Part shown: in pieces, positions 1-8,797 of the stretch
Layout: every line of letters begins with the position of its first letter
Position numbering within the stretch: position 1 is the first letter of the stretch
Assembly: GCA_016795035.1 (NCBI GenBank)
Contig: JAEUIT010000083.1
Span: forward strand, 1 to 53,569
Direction of reading: 5' to 3'
DNA length: 53,569 nt
From: Phycisphaerae bacterium
GTDB taxonomy: Bacteria > Planctomycetota > Phycisphaerae > Phycisphaerales > SM1A02
Program-made: the position numbers and the translations under genes
The notes under the pieces: model-generated
What the model was told of the DNA's origin: nothing
Databases searched by the model: none
Seen by the model: only the letters and a program-made list of their open reading frames with translations

Positions 1-63
1 CCGGGCCGCAATCTCCGCGAGGCTGTCAAGCAGCGGACGCGGAAGGCGGTCACCGGAGCGTGA
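1..63 (+). CDS. C-terminal fragment of an unidentified protein (cut by window edge)
   Basis: Frame 1 is open from the first base for 20 codons and ends at a TGA. The visible tail is short and basic (ending RTRKAVTGA) and carries no recognisable motif, so no function can be given. The main support is context: a strong GC-rich hairpin begins about 35 bases after the stop, as expected at the end of a plus-strand gene. A chance open frame is possible because only 60 coding bases are visible. Confidence 0.35.
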   Translation, partial: PGRNLREAVKQRTRKAVTGA

Positions 64-97
64 CCATGTGGGTGGCCACCCGCATGGACAGCACAGC

Positions 98-126
98 ACT
101 CCCGCGCCGAACGTCGGCGCGGGAGT
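98..126 (+). terminator. Strong hairpin, probable terminator
   Basis: ACTCCCGCGCCGA and TCGGCGCGGGAGT form a perfect 13-bp stem with a 3-base loop. No T-run follows (the next bases are GATGTATTG), so it may be a non-canonical terminator or an mRNA-stabilising structure. It follows the stop of the left-edge gene by about 35 bases. From 127 to 326 I see no gene. Confidence 0.6.
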
Positions 127-272
127 GATGTATTGAACAAGGCGCGGAGACGCGGAGAAGGCGCGTAGGCGGAGCGCGCATTGAGCTTCGCTTCCACGCT
201 CGGCTTGCTAAGGCGTCGCGACTCCGCGTGACACCCGTATTCGAGTGATGCGGATTCGCTCAGTGGTTGCAG

Positions 273-282
273 CGTTGCAACG
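273..282. repeat. Palindromic copy of the TGCAACG motif in a convergent gap
   Basis: CGTTGCAACG is the self-complementary form of the TGCAACG core that recurs 48 times in this window. It is preceded by TTGCAG and lies in the gap between the left-edge plus-strand gene and the minus-strand aminotransferase, so both neighbours converge on it. Confidence 0.55.
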
Positions 283-326
283 ATTCAGGATTCAGGGTGA
301 ACGCACGCCGAGAACCCTCCTCCGCC

Positions 327-1826
327 TCACCCCGCAAGCCGCGCCGGGCGCGACGTCGCCGTGAGCGCGCGGAACGCCTCGATCACGCGTTCTTGCTGCA
401 TGTAGGTCATGTTCGACCCGCTCGGGAGGCAGAGGCCATTCTCGAAGAGCGCGTCGCACACGCTCTTCGCGGGTTCGTGCGCGTAGTAGCGGCAGTCGGC
501 GAAGAGCGGCTGGAGATGCATCGGCTTCCACGCCGCGCGGGCCTCGATGCGCTCCGCCGAGAGTCGTTCGACGAGCTGCGCGCGGGTCATGCCGATGGCG
601 CTCGGATCGACGGTGCAGACCGTGAGCCAGCGCGTCGAGCGGCTCCACGAGGGCTCGGGCATGAAGCGCACGCCGTCCATGTCGCTGAGCGCTTCGGCGT
701 AGCGCTCGTAGACGGCGCGGCGCGCGTCGACGCGCTCGGGCAACACGCGCAGCTGTCCTCGGCCGACGCCGGCGAGGATGTTGCTCATGCGATAGTTGTA
801 GCCCATCACCGAGTGCTGATAGTGCGGCGCCGGATCGCGCGCCTGCGTCGCCAAGAAGCGCGCCTGCTCGATGAGGTTGGCGTCGTCCGAGACGAGCATG
901 CCGCCGCCCGACGTCGTGATGATCTTGTTGCCGTTGAAGCTGTAGACGCCGAGCGTTCCGAGCGTGCCGGACTGGCGACCCTTGTACGTGGCGCCGAGCG
1001 ATTCGGCGGCGTCCTCGAGAATTGGCGTGCCGTAGTGCTCGCAGATCGCCTTGATCTCGTCGAGGTCGGCGGACTGTCCGTAGAGCGACACGACAATCAC
1101 CGCGCGCGGCAGTCGGCCTTCGCGCTCGGCGTCGCGGAAGGCGCGGCGGAGCGCCGCCGGCGACATGTTCCAGCTCTCTGGCTCGCTGTCGATGAAGACG
1201 GGCTCGGCGCCTTGGTAGAGGATCGGGTTCGCGCTTGCGGCGAACGTGAAGCTCGAGCAGAAGACGACGTCGCCCGGGCCGACGCCGAGAAGTCGCAGGC
1301 CGAGATGGATCGCCGCGGTGCCGCTCGACACCGCGGCCGCGTGCTTCACGCCGACGAGCGCCGCGAGCTCGCGCTCGAACGCGTCGACGTTCGGGCCAAG
1401 CGGCGCGATCCAATTCGTCGCGAACGCCTGCGCCACGAACTCCTGTTCGAACTCGGAGAGGTGCGGCGTCGAGAGAAGCACGGGCGACGGCACTTCGCGG
1501 CGAAGCCAGAGGCCGACCGGAAAGCCGGCGCCGTCGACCGCGGGCACCTGATCGATCTTCTTCTCGTCGAGGAGCCGAAGGACGGCGGCGACGTCGGCAT
1601 CGGGACTCACGACGCTCGAGCTGATCGCCTGCAACGACGAGATCGTTTCGGAGAGCGGATGGCCCGCGAGCAGGAGTCGGCGAAGGTCGCCGTCGGTGAT
1701 CGTGCGCTCGAAGCGTCCCGTCGCGTCGACGAGGAGAAGGACGCCCTTCGCGCCCTTATTCATCTGGGCGAGGGCATCGAGGAGCGTCGCGGAGCGCGTG
1801 ATCGTGAGGCCATCTATGGGGATCAT
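327..1826 (-). CDS. CBS-domain-fused PglE-like sugar aminotransferase
   Basis: Likely PLP-dependent aminotransferase (DegT/DnrJ/EryC1 family) converting a UDP-4-keto-6-deoxy-HexNAc to the 4-amino sugar. Of 499 residues, about 1-115 form a CBS pair (TITDGDLRR near 42-50). About 122-490 form the aminotransferase: SSGTAAIH near 167, the PLP-interacting Asp272 in EDAAESLG, and the Schiff-base Lys301 in SFNGNK. The C-terminal GLCLPSGSN is typical of the UDP-bacillosamine/PglE subgroup. I chose the ATG giving MIPIDG because the CBS fold begins there; an upstream start adding 46 residues would overlap the neighbouring gene. The partner 4,6-dehydratase lies about 5 kb away. The CBS fusion is unusual: in related clusters the CBS pair is usually on a nucleotidyltransferase. 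Substrate is inferred. Confidence 0.88.
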   Translation of the reverse strand: MIPIDGLTITRSATLLDALAQMNKGAKGVLLLVDATGRFERTITDGDLRRLLLAGHPLSETISSLQAISSSVVSPDADVAAVLRLLDEKKIDQVPAVDGAGFPVGLWLRREVPSPVLLSTPHLSEFEQEFVAQAFATNWIAPLGPNVDAFERELAALVGVKHAAAVSSGTAAIHLGLRLLGVGPGDVVFCSSFTFAASANPILYQGAEPVFIDSEPESWNMSPAALRRAFRDAEREGRLPRAVIVVSLYGQSADLDEIKAICEHYGTPILEDAAESLGATYKGRQSGTLGTLGVYSFNGNKIITTSGGGMLVSDDANLIEQARFLATQARDPAPHYQHSVMGYNYRMSNILAGVGRGQLRVLPERVDARRAVYERYAEALSDMDGVRFMPEPSWSRSTRWLTVCTVDPSAIGMTRAQLVERLSAERIEARAAWKPMHLQPLFADCRYYAHEPAKSVCDALFENGLCLPSGSNMTYMQQERVIEAFRALTATSRPARLAG

Positions 1827-1926
1827 GTGGAACCACCGGCGAATGCCGAAAGACCGGGAGAGGGGGTCGCCGCCTGCAAGGAGGACAACCCGCGACTCGC
1901 CCGGTCTTATCGGCTGCCGGAAGGTT

Positions 1927-3375
1927 TCACTGTCGCGAAAGTCCGCCGCCCTGGGTCGGCGCATCGGACGGCACCGGCTCGAGCGTCGCGGGCTTCTTCA
2001 GCGACTGCTCCGTGGGAGCGCCCAAGAGCCGCTCTAACGTGCTCGGGGGAAGCGCGCCGGCCGCCCGGAGCCGCTCGCGGGCGGCCTCGAGCGTGAGCCC
2101 TTCGTTACGGACAAGGTGCGCGAGCCAGAGCTGCCCGGCCCGTCCGCCGCTCGCGCAGTGGAGGAGCACGTTGCCCTTGGGCGAGCCGTCGAGCGCCGCC
2201 TTGAGCGCGGCGACCGATTCGGCGTCGTAGCCCTGCGTCCCGCCGAGCGGAATCTCGACGTAGCGGAGGCCGTACTTCTTCGCGAAGGTCGCGGGGCGGA
2301 ATTCGAGCGACGCCGTCTCTTCCGTGGAGCGGCAGTTGATGATCGTGGTCAGGCCCTCGTCCAGAAGTTCGAAGAGCGACGCCTCGGTCGGCTGCGAGCC
2401 GATCCAGGTGTTGCCGTCCTTGTGCACCGTCACGCGCGGGCCGCTGCCTTCGGCAACGGGGAGATCCGCGTGGGCCGACCACTCGGTCCACGAGCCTTCG
2501 TAAAGCCGTACGTTCGGCCACTCGAGCATGCCCTTCAGGACGAGGAAGAGGAGCGTCGCCTCGCGGCCCGTGCCGCAGTAGACGACGATCCGCTGCGACG
2601 ACTTGAGCCCGGCGTCGGCGAGGATCTTCTGGATCTCGGCACGGGGCTTGAGGAGCGCCTCGTTGTCCTTGTCGACGAGCTGCTTCCAGTCGAGATTCAC
2701 CGCGCCCGGGATGTGCCCGTTGCGCGGCCATGCCTTCGTCTCGCCGCGGAAGAACTTCGCGGGCCGCGCGTCGACGAGGAGCTCGGTGTCGTCGTCGACG
2801 ATCGTGCGGACCTCGTCGAGCGACGCCGCGAGCGTCGTGCGCGGCGCCGCGCTCCACGTTGCACGCTCATACGTGCCGTACTCGAAGCTCGTCGGATGGT
2901 TGCCTTGCCACGCCGCGAATCCGCCGTCGAGGATCATGACGCGCGGGTGCCCGGCCTTGATCGCGGCGTAGGCCATCAGCGTTGCAGCCAACGGATCCTC
3001 GCCGTCAGAGTAGACGAGGAGCGGCTTCCCCTCGGTGACGCCGCAGCACTCGAGCACCTGCGCGAGGTCGGAATCGAGGAGAAGCTGCGCCGGGCGGCCC
3101 GACGCCGAGCCGCGCAGGCACTCGTCGTCGATGTGCACGGCCGACGGGATGTGGCCCGCGAGATAGCGCGCGACCGGACGGAGATCGAGGACGTGGACCG
3201 CATTCCTCGCGACGAGCCGCGCGGCACGCGCGGGCGTCACGAGTTCGAGGGCGATAGGCTTCGGCGCGGCCTCGCTCGTCGTTGCAGGTGCGGGCGGCTC
3301 CGCGAGGAGCGGGACGGGCGCGAGGGACAGCGTGAGCGCGGCGACGAGCGCCGCGCGAGCGACAGCGATGGGCAT
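1927..3375 (-). CDS. Secreted tandem rhodanese with C-terminal BLH/DUF442-like phosphatase domain
   Basis: A signal peptide (about 1-25, ending PLLAEP) indicates export. Three modules follow. Rhodanese domain 1 (about 45-155) has VYSDGED where the catalytic loop should be, so it lacks the Cys and is probably structural. Rhodanese domain 2 (about 180-300) keeps an active loop, CGTGRE, with Cys267. The third module (about 312-440) resembles BLH/DUF442 dual-specificity-phosphatase-like domains: WIGSQPTEASL near 324 and a CX4R loop HCASGGR with Cys407. The two-domain rhodanese part matches thiosulfate/3-mercaptopyruvate sulfurtransferases. The chosen ATG has GGAGAG upstream. A role in sulfur or persulfide handling is inferred, and a link to the sulfated glycan is speculative. 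Confidence 0.85.
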   Translation of the reverse strand: MPIAVARAALVAALTLSLAPVPLLAEPPAPATTSEAAPKPIALELVTPARAARLVARNAVHVLDLRPVARYLAGHIPSAVHIDDECLRGSASGRPAQLLLDSDLAQVLECCGVTEGKPLLVYSDGEDPLAATLMAYAAIKAGHPRVMILDGGFAAWQGNHPTSFEYGTYERATWSAAPRTTLAASLDEVRTIVDDDTELLVDARPAKFFRGETKAWPRNGHIPGAVNLDWKQLVDKDNEALLKPRAEIQKILADAGLKSSQRIVVYCGTGREATLLFLVLKGMLEWPNVRLYEGSWTEWSAHADLPVAEGSGPRVTVHKDGNTWIGSQPTEASLFELLDEGLTTIINCRSTEETASLEFRPATFAKKYGLRYVEIPLGGTQGYDAESVAALKAALDGSPKGNVLLHCASGGRAGQLWLAHLVRNEGLTLEAARERLRAAGALPPSTLERLLGAPTEQSLKKPATLEPVPSDAPTQGGGLSRQ

Positions 3376-3506
3376 GTGGACTCTCCGTGTGTGCGCGAGC
3401 GGACGGCTCGGCGATAGATGTGCGGCCACGCAACGGAGAATGACGCGGAGCTATTGCCGCCGAAACGCCAGAGATTCCGCGCCGATCCCGATCGGGCGAA
3501 TCGGGG

Positions 3507-5483
3507 TCACGGGGCCGAGTCGCGCCATGCCTCGAACATCAGCACGTTCCAGAGCTGGTGGTGATGGCGGCCGCCATGGAGGAACTGCGACCACATCTCG
3601 CGCACGGCCTCGGGCTTCCAGTAGCCGCCTTCGCGCAGCCGCTTCTCGGTGATGAGCGACTCCGCCCAGTCGCGGAGCGGGCCGACGAGCCAGCGTTCGA
3701 TCGGGATCGAGAAGCCCTGCTTCGGACGCTCAATCAGTTCCTTGGGCACGCGGCGATAGAGCACCTGTCGGAGCGCCCACTTCGTGACGCCGTCGCGGAT
3801 CTTGAGGTGCATCGGCAACGAGAACGCGAACTCGACGAGGCGGTGGTCCATGAGCGGATCGCGGGCCTCGAGGCTCGTCGCCATGCTGGCGCGGTCGACC
3901 TTGACCAGGATGTCGTCGACGAGATAGCTCACGACGTCGGCCTGCATCATGCGCGGCTCGAGTTCGTCGATGTTCGCGAGCCAGTCGGGATCGGTGAGCG
4001 GCACGCGCGGTTCGGCGCCGTCGATCAGGAGCGACGCCGGATCCTGCACGATGCTCGTGAGCGCGTGGAAGAGTTCCCACGGATCCTTCGCGCGCATGAG
4101 TCGCGCGAGCTTGTGCGCCCGGTCACCCGGCGAGTTGACGCGCAGGCGCGACGGCAACGCACGCATGAGCGGCGTGAGGACGCGATTCGCCGGATCGGCC
4201 GGCGCGAGCGTGAGGAGCTTCGCGACGAGTCGCCGCGAGAAGTTCGGCATGCGCCGCATGCGCGACCAGAGCGAGCGCGACCAGGCGTAGCGGTAGTAGC
4301 CGCCGAAGAGCTCGTCGCCGCCGTCGCCCGAGAGAATCACGGTGACGTGCTGGCGCGCCGCGGCCGAGACGAGATACGTCGGGATCTGCGAGCTGTCGGC
4401 GAACGGCTCGTCCCAGATCTGCGGCAAGTTCGGGATGACGCGGAGCGCCTCGTCGGGCTCGATGTAGTGCTCGATGTGGTCGGTGCCGAGATGCTTCGCG
4501 ATCGCCTTCGCGAAGGGCGCCTCGTCGTAGATCGGATCGCGCACGCCGATCGTGAACGTGCGCACCTTGCCCGGCGCGACCGCCGTCATCGCCGCGACGA
4601 CCGCGCTCGAGTCGACGCCTCCCGAGAGGAACCCGCCGAGCGGCACGTCGGCGATCATGCGGAGGCGCACGGCGTCGTTGAGGAGCGAGTCGAGCTGTTC
4701 GATCGCGTCGCGCTCGGTGCCGGTGAACGGCTTCGCGGCGCCGCGCTCGGCGACCGCCTTCGCCGACCAATACTGCTCGAGCCGCGCTTCGCCGTTCTTG
4801 ATGCGGACGAGATGTCCGGGCGGCACCTTTCGTGCGGCGGAGTAGATGCTCCACGGGCCCGGCACGTAGGCATAGCGCACGTACGCCGCCAAGGCTTGGC
4901 GATCGACCTCGAAGCGCATGCCCGGCACCGGCCGGAAGCACTTCAATTCGCTGGCGAACGCGAGCGTGGCGTCGGGGGGGATGCGGAAGGCGGCGCCGTC
5001 CGGGGCGTGGCCGCGCGAGAGCATGAGGTAGAGCGGCTTCACGCCGAGCCGGTCGCGCGCGAGCGTCAGTTCGCGCTCGCGCTCGTCCCAGACCGCGAAC
5101 GCGAACATGCCGACGAATCTCTCCGTTGCAGGTCGCACGCCCCAGGCCTCGAACGCCGCGAGCATGACCTCGGTGTCGGAGTGGCCGCGGAAGCGATGGC
5201 CGAGCGCCTCGAGCTCCTTGCGGAGTTCGAGGAAGTTGTAGACCTCGCCGTTGAAGGCCATCGTGAACCGGCCGCTCGCCGACGACATCGGCTGCGCGCC
5301 GAGCGGCGACAGGTCCTGGATCGCGAGACGGCGGAACGCGAAGCCGACGCGCGCGGTCGGGTGGAACCAGTAGCCGTCGTCATCGGGTCCGCGATGACGA
5401 ATGGCGTCGGCCATCTGACGCAGACAGGCTGCGGGATCCGCTATGCCCGCTGCAACGTCGAGAATTCCGGCGAAGCCACACAA
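3507..5483 (-). CDS. asnB: Asparagine synthase (glutamine-hydrolysing)
   Basis: Class II glutamine amidotransferase fused to an ATP-dependent amide synthetase, 658 residues, full length. The nucleophile is Cys2 (MCGFAGIL), with RHRGPDD near 29 and FNGEVYN near 77-83 in the glutaminase domain. The ATP pyrophosphatase loop LSGGVDSS is at 286-293 and SGDGGDELFGGY follows further on. The start codon is TTG, fixed because Cys must be residue 2. The gene lies 16 bases beyond the Wzy/WaaL-like gene on the same strand. In polysaccharide loci such proteins often amidate uronic acids instead of making free asparagine; either is possible here. Confidence 0.92.
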   Translation of the reverse strand: MCGFAGILDVAAGIADPAACLRQMADAIRHRGPDDDGYWFHPTARVGFAFRRLAIQDLSPLGAQPMSSASGRFTMAFNGEVYNFLELRKELEALGHRFRGHSDTEVMLAAFEAWGVRPATERFVGMFAFAVWDERERELTLARDRLGVKPLYLMLSRGHAPDGAAFRIPPDATLAFASELKCFRPVPGMRFEVDRQALAAYVRYAYVPGPWSIYSAARKVPPGHLVRIKNGEARLEQYWSAKAVAERGAAKPFTGTERDAIEQLDSLLNDAVRLRMIADVPLGGFLSGGVDSSAVVAAMTAVAPGKVRTFTIGVRDPIYDEAPFAKAIAKHLGTDHIEHYIEPDEALRVIPNLPQIWDEPFADSSQIPTYLVSAAARQHVTVILSGDGGDELFGGYYRYAWSRSLWSRMRRMPNFSRRLVAKLLTLAPADPANRVLTPLMRALPSRLRVNSPGDRAHKLARLMRAKDPWELFHALTSIVQDPASLLIDGAEPRVPLTDPDWLANIDELEPRMMQADVVSYLVDDILVKVDRASMATSLEARDPLMDHRLVEFAFSLPMHLKIRDGVTKWALRQVLYRRVPKELIERPKQGFSIPIERWLVGPLRDWAESLITEKRLREGGYWKPEAVREMWSQFLHGGRHHHQLWNVLMFEAWRDSAP

Positions 5484-5499
5484 GGGACGGGAGGGTCTT

Positions 5500-6861
5500 C
5501 TAAGGGGAGGGAGTCGGCGCTGGCCCGCGCCGCACTTGGAGCGTCCGATCGCTGGTCGCGGCGAACACGCCGAGCACGATCAGTATGCCAGCAACTCCGG
5601 TCGTTCGCGACGAGAGGAGCATGGCCTCGAACCCCGCCGAGATCGCCCAGATCACCAGCGCCCCGGCGACTGCGGCCGCCACGGTCGAGCGGCGCGCGGC
5701 ACGCAGGGTTGCCATGGCCAAAGCGACGTAGAGCGCGACGAGCAATACGACACCGACGGCACCGAGTTCTGCCGCCGTCTGCACATAGGTCGAATGCGGA
5801 TGGGCGACCACGAACGTCTCCGCGGGCACCTCGGGAAAACGGACGATCGTGGCCCGCACGACCTCATCCTCCGCGAGCATCTCTCGCGACCCGCCGAACC
5901 CGACGCCGGCCACCGGGTGGCTCGCGAACGCGCGGAGTCCGGCCTTCCACCAGAGAAGCCGCTGCCCGGTCGAGGTGCGCGGGTCGTCGATCGCCATGAC
6001 GTCGCCGGCTTGCCTCTTGAGCCCTTGGCCTCCGATGGCCGCAACGCCGACGGCGACCCCGCCGGCGAGCGCCGCCGCGAGAAGCCCGGTGAGCACGATC
6101 GCGCGAAGGCGAACGCCGTGGTGCCGCAGGAGGAGGAACGCGACGACGGGAAGCGACGCCGCAACGCCGAGGATCGCGCCGCGGCCCGCCGCGATCGCCA
6201 CGCCTGCAACGAGGAGCGCCGCGACGGCGGCAAGCGCGCCGCGCACGCGCCACGAGCGGCACACGACCGCCTGCGTGACCACGAAGACGAGGCAGATCGC
6301 CTGCATCAGCGACACGAGGACGGGATTCGACTGGAGTCCGGCGAAGCGCACGTGCGTGCGTTCGATGCGCGTGGGAATGAGTCCGGCGACTTGGAGGATC
6401 TGCAGGACCGCCTGCAACGACATGCCCGCGACCATCGATCCGAGGATCGGGCGCCATGCCCGCATCACCGGAATGAGCGCGGGGACGACGAGCACGCCGC
6501 GCAGCGCCCCGAGCGCGTCGCGCCAATCGGAGCGATCGGCGACCCAGAGCCCGCTCAGCGCGGCCCACGCGACGATCGCCGTCATGCACACGACGATCGG
6601 ATGCGTGACCCACGGCGTCAGCGTCCGCCACGTGTTCGGAAGCCGCAGCGCCGCGTAGCCGACGAGGGCGACGAACGCGACCGTCTCCGCGGCCGTCGAG
6701 AGTCCGAGACAAAACGCGTAGAGGCACGCGAGGGCGACGTGCACCTGATGGCCGATCGGATCGCGCCTCTCCGCATACTCGATCAAGTCGGCGATCGCGT
6801 GCGGATCGCGCGACGGCGGCCAGGCGCGCGGAGCGGGTTCGAATCGGTTGATGAGCGCCAC
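5500..6861 (-). CDS. O-antigen ligase/polymerase-like membrane protein (Wzy/WaaL family)
   Basis: A polytopic inner-membrane protein of 453 residues with roughly 10-12 hydrophobic segments. It carries the family signatures GRGAILG near 225, RLLWWKAGLRAFASHPVAG near 305 and HPHSTYVQTAAELG in the large periplasmic loop; this His-containing loop is typical of O-antigen ligases and Wzy polymerases. It would polymerise undecaprenyl-linked repeat units or ligate the chain to an acceptor; the two cannot be separated by sequence alone. The start is GTG, five bases before the end of the upstream dehydratase gene, suggesting a shared transcript. The presence of Wzx in the same block favours polymerase. 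Confidence 0.85.
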   Translation of the reverse strand: MALINRFEPAPRAWPPSRDPHAIADLIEYAERRDPIGHQVHVALACLYAFCLGLSTAAETVAFVALVGYAALRLPNTWRTLTPWVTHPIVVCMTAIVAWAALSGLWVADRSDWRDALGALRGVLVVPALIPVMRAWRPILGSMVAGMSLQAVLQILQVAGLIPTRIERTHVRFAGLQSNPVLVSLMQAICLVFVVTQAVVCRSWRVRGALAAVAALLVAGVAIAAGRGAILGVAASLPVVAFLLLRHHGVRLRAIVLTGLLAAALAGGVAVGVAAIGGQGLKRQAGDVMAIDDPRTSTGQRLLWWKAGLRAFASHPVAGVGFGGSREMLAEDEVVRATIVRFPEVPAETFVVAHPHSTYVQTAAELGAVGVVLLVALYVALAMATLRAARRSTVAAAVAGALVIWAISAGFEAMLLSSRTTGVAGILIVLGVFAATSDRTLQVRRGPAPTPSP

Positions 6862-6865
6862 GGGC

Positions 6866-8797
6866 TCAGGATCGTACGGACGACTCCGAAACGGCGCTCT
6901 CGGCCCCGCGATTCGCGATGAGATCGGCCTGCTCGACCGGCCGTCGATACTCCGGCACGAACTGCTCGAGGGTCGCGAGGATCGCGCTCACGTTGTTCGC
7001 GCGGCAGTCGTGCGCGAGCTGCTCGAGCGCGGGCCGCAGCGCATCCCACGACGCCGACCGCTCGCTCGCGCGGCGAATGCGCGGGTGGGTCGTCTCGATC
7101 GCGGTCGCGTCGATGAGAAGTTCCTCGAAGAGCTTCTCGCCCGGGCGCAGGCCGCTGTAGACGATCTCGATCTCGCCCGTGCCGGTCGTCGGGTCGCAGA
7201 CGGTCTTGCCCGCGAGCCGAATCATGCGCACGGCCAAGTCGGCGATGCGGACGGGCTGACCCATGTCGAGGAGAAACACGTCGCCGCCGTCGGCCATCGC
7301 GCCCGCCTGCATCACGAGCTGCGCGGCTTCGGGGATCGTCATGAAGTAGCGAATCATGTCGCGGTGCGTCACCGTCACCGGCCCGCCCTTCGCGATCTGG
7401 TCGCGGAAGAGCGGCACGACCGAGCCCGACGACCCGAGCACGTTGCCGAAGCGCACCATCGAGAAGATCGTCGAGCCGCCTTCGCGGGCGAGCGATTGCA
7501 GCACGAGTTCGGCGAGCCGCTTCGACGCGCCCATCACGCTCGTCGGCCGCACCGCCTTGTCGGTCGAGATGAGGACGAACGTCGCCACGCCCGACGCGAG
7601 CGCCGCCTCGGCCGCGACGTACGTGCCGAGCGCGTTGTTCTCGACGCCTTCGGCCACGTTGTGCTCGACCATCGGCACGTGCTTGAACGCGGCGGCGTGG
7701 TAGACGGTCTCGACCTGAAACGCGCGCATCGCCTGCTCGAGCCGGTCGCGATCGAGCACACTGCCTAGAAGCGGAACGATTTCGGCGTTCGGAGCGAGCT
7801 TTCGAAGATCCTGCTCGACCTGGTAGAGCGCGTGCTCCGAGCGCTCGAAGACGACGAGTCGCGTGGGCTCGAGCGCGATCGCCTCGCGACAGAGTTGGCT
7901 TCCGATCGAGCCGCCGCCGCCGGTCACGAGGACCGACTTGCCGCGCACGCAGCGGGCGAGCAGGTCGAGATCGGGCGGAACCGGTTCGCGGCCGAGGAGA
8001 TCGTCGACGTTGACTTCGCGCGTCTCGGCCCACGTGGCGCGGCCGGAGAGGACCTCGTCGATGCTTGCGACGCTGCGCACGACCACCGGCAACGCGGTGA
8101 TGCGCTCAAGGATCGCCCGGCGCTCGGCGCGCGTCGCTTCGGGAAGCGCGAGGAAGACGTGCGTGACGCCACGCTCCTTCACGACCGCGTCGATCTCGCG
8201 GGTGAGGCGCACCGGCACGCCGCGAATGCGCGAGCCGCGGTGGCGTGCGTCGTCGTCGAGGATCGCGATCGGCCGATACTCGCTTCCCGCGACCAGCGAC
8301 TGGATGAGCCGAGCGGCCGGTTCGCCGGAACCCCACACGATCACGCGCTTGCGTTCGCCGCCGGTGGCGGTCCGGAGGAGGTGCTTCGCGACGGCGCGCG
8401 AGCCGGCGACGAGGCCGACGCCGACGATCGCGAAGATCACCGGCAGGGATCGCGGCGCCCAGTCGCGCGAGAGGAGGATCATGGCTGCAACGGCGAGCGC
8501 CGTGATGCCCACGCCCTGCACCGCCTGCACGACGATCCGCGGTCCCGCGTGCCGCGTGACCTCGCGATAGAGGCCGACCCACGCGAGAATCGGAACGCCC
8601 ACGAGCGCGACGCTCGGGAAGAGCCACCAGAGGTCGGCGATGCCATCGGGCCAGACGTCGCCCACGCGGAGCGCGAACGCGACCCAGATGGAGAACGGAA
8701 GGAGGATCGCGTCGACGACGGCGATGAGCGCCTGCTTCTTCCCGCGCGGCCATGCCGCGAGCGCGTTCAACAGTCGTTTGGCGGTCCTCTCAGGCAC
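6866..8797 (-). CDS. Membrane-bound nucleotide-sugar 4,6-dehydratase (PglF/WbpM/CapD type)
   Basis: Converts UDP-GlcNAc-type substrates to the 4-keto-6-deoxy sugar. The 643 residues comprise about four N-terminal membrane helices (about 20-135), a first Rossmann-like domain starting near VIVWGSGEP (about 150), and an extended SDR domain with VTGGGGSIGS at 291-300. The catalytic stretch STDKAVRPTSVMGASK (411-426) has Met422 in place of the usual Tyr, as in PglF/FlaA1-type dehydratases. SMVRFGNVLGSSGSV follows. The GTG start is chosen because it overlaps the stop of the upstream gene by 8 bases and has a -10-like TATCAT six bases before it; the longer upstream frame is low-complexity Arg/Ser sequence inside the neighbour. 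Confidence 0.93.
   Translation of the reverse strand: MPERTAKRLLNALAAWPRGKKQALIAVVDAILLPFSIWVAFALRVGDVWPDGIADLWWLFPSVALVGVPILAWVGLYREVTRHAGPRIVVQAVQGVGITALAVAAMILLSRDWAPRSLPVIFAIVGVGLVAGSRAVAKHLLRTATGGERKRVIVWGSGEPAARLIQSLVAGSEYRPIAILDDDARHRGSRIRGVPVRLTREIDAVVKERGVTHVFLALPEATRAERRAILERITALPVVVRSVASIDEVLSGRATWAETREVNVDDLLGREPVPPDLDLLARCVRGKSVLVTGGGGSIGSQLCREAIALEPTRLVVFERSEHALYQVEQDLRKLAPNAEIVPLLGSVLDRDRLEQAMRAFQVETVYHAAAFKHVPMVEHNVAEGVENNALGTYVAAEAALASGVATFVLISTDKAVRPTSVMGASKRLAELVLQSLAREGGSTIFSMVRFGNVLGSSGSVVPLFRDQIAKGGPVTVTHRDMIRYFMTIPEAAQLVMQAGAMADGGDVFLLDMGQPVRIADLAVRMIRLAGKTVCDPTTGTGEIEIVYSGLRPGEKLFEELLIDATAIETTHPRIRRASERSASWDALRPALEQLAHDCRANNVSAILATLEQFVPEYRRPVEQADLIANRGAESAVSESSVRS

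Noticed and set aside
267..2096. Long open frames opposite the aminotransferase and most other genes (up to several hundred codons)
   Set aside because: They are Arg/Ala/Asp/Gly-rich translations opposite or out of phase with genes that have clear domains, as expected at high GC. None has a recognisable motif.
3430..3506. Possible small gene between the rhodanese and asparagine synthase genes
   Set aside because: Only 77-130 bases are free, with no start plus ribosome-binding site and no stable open frame.
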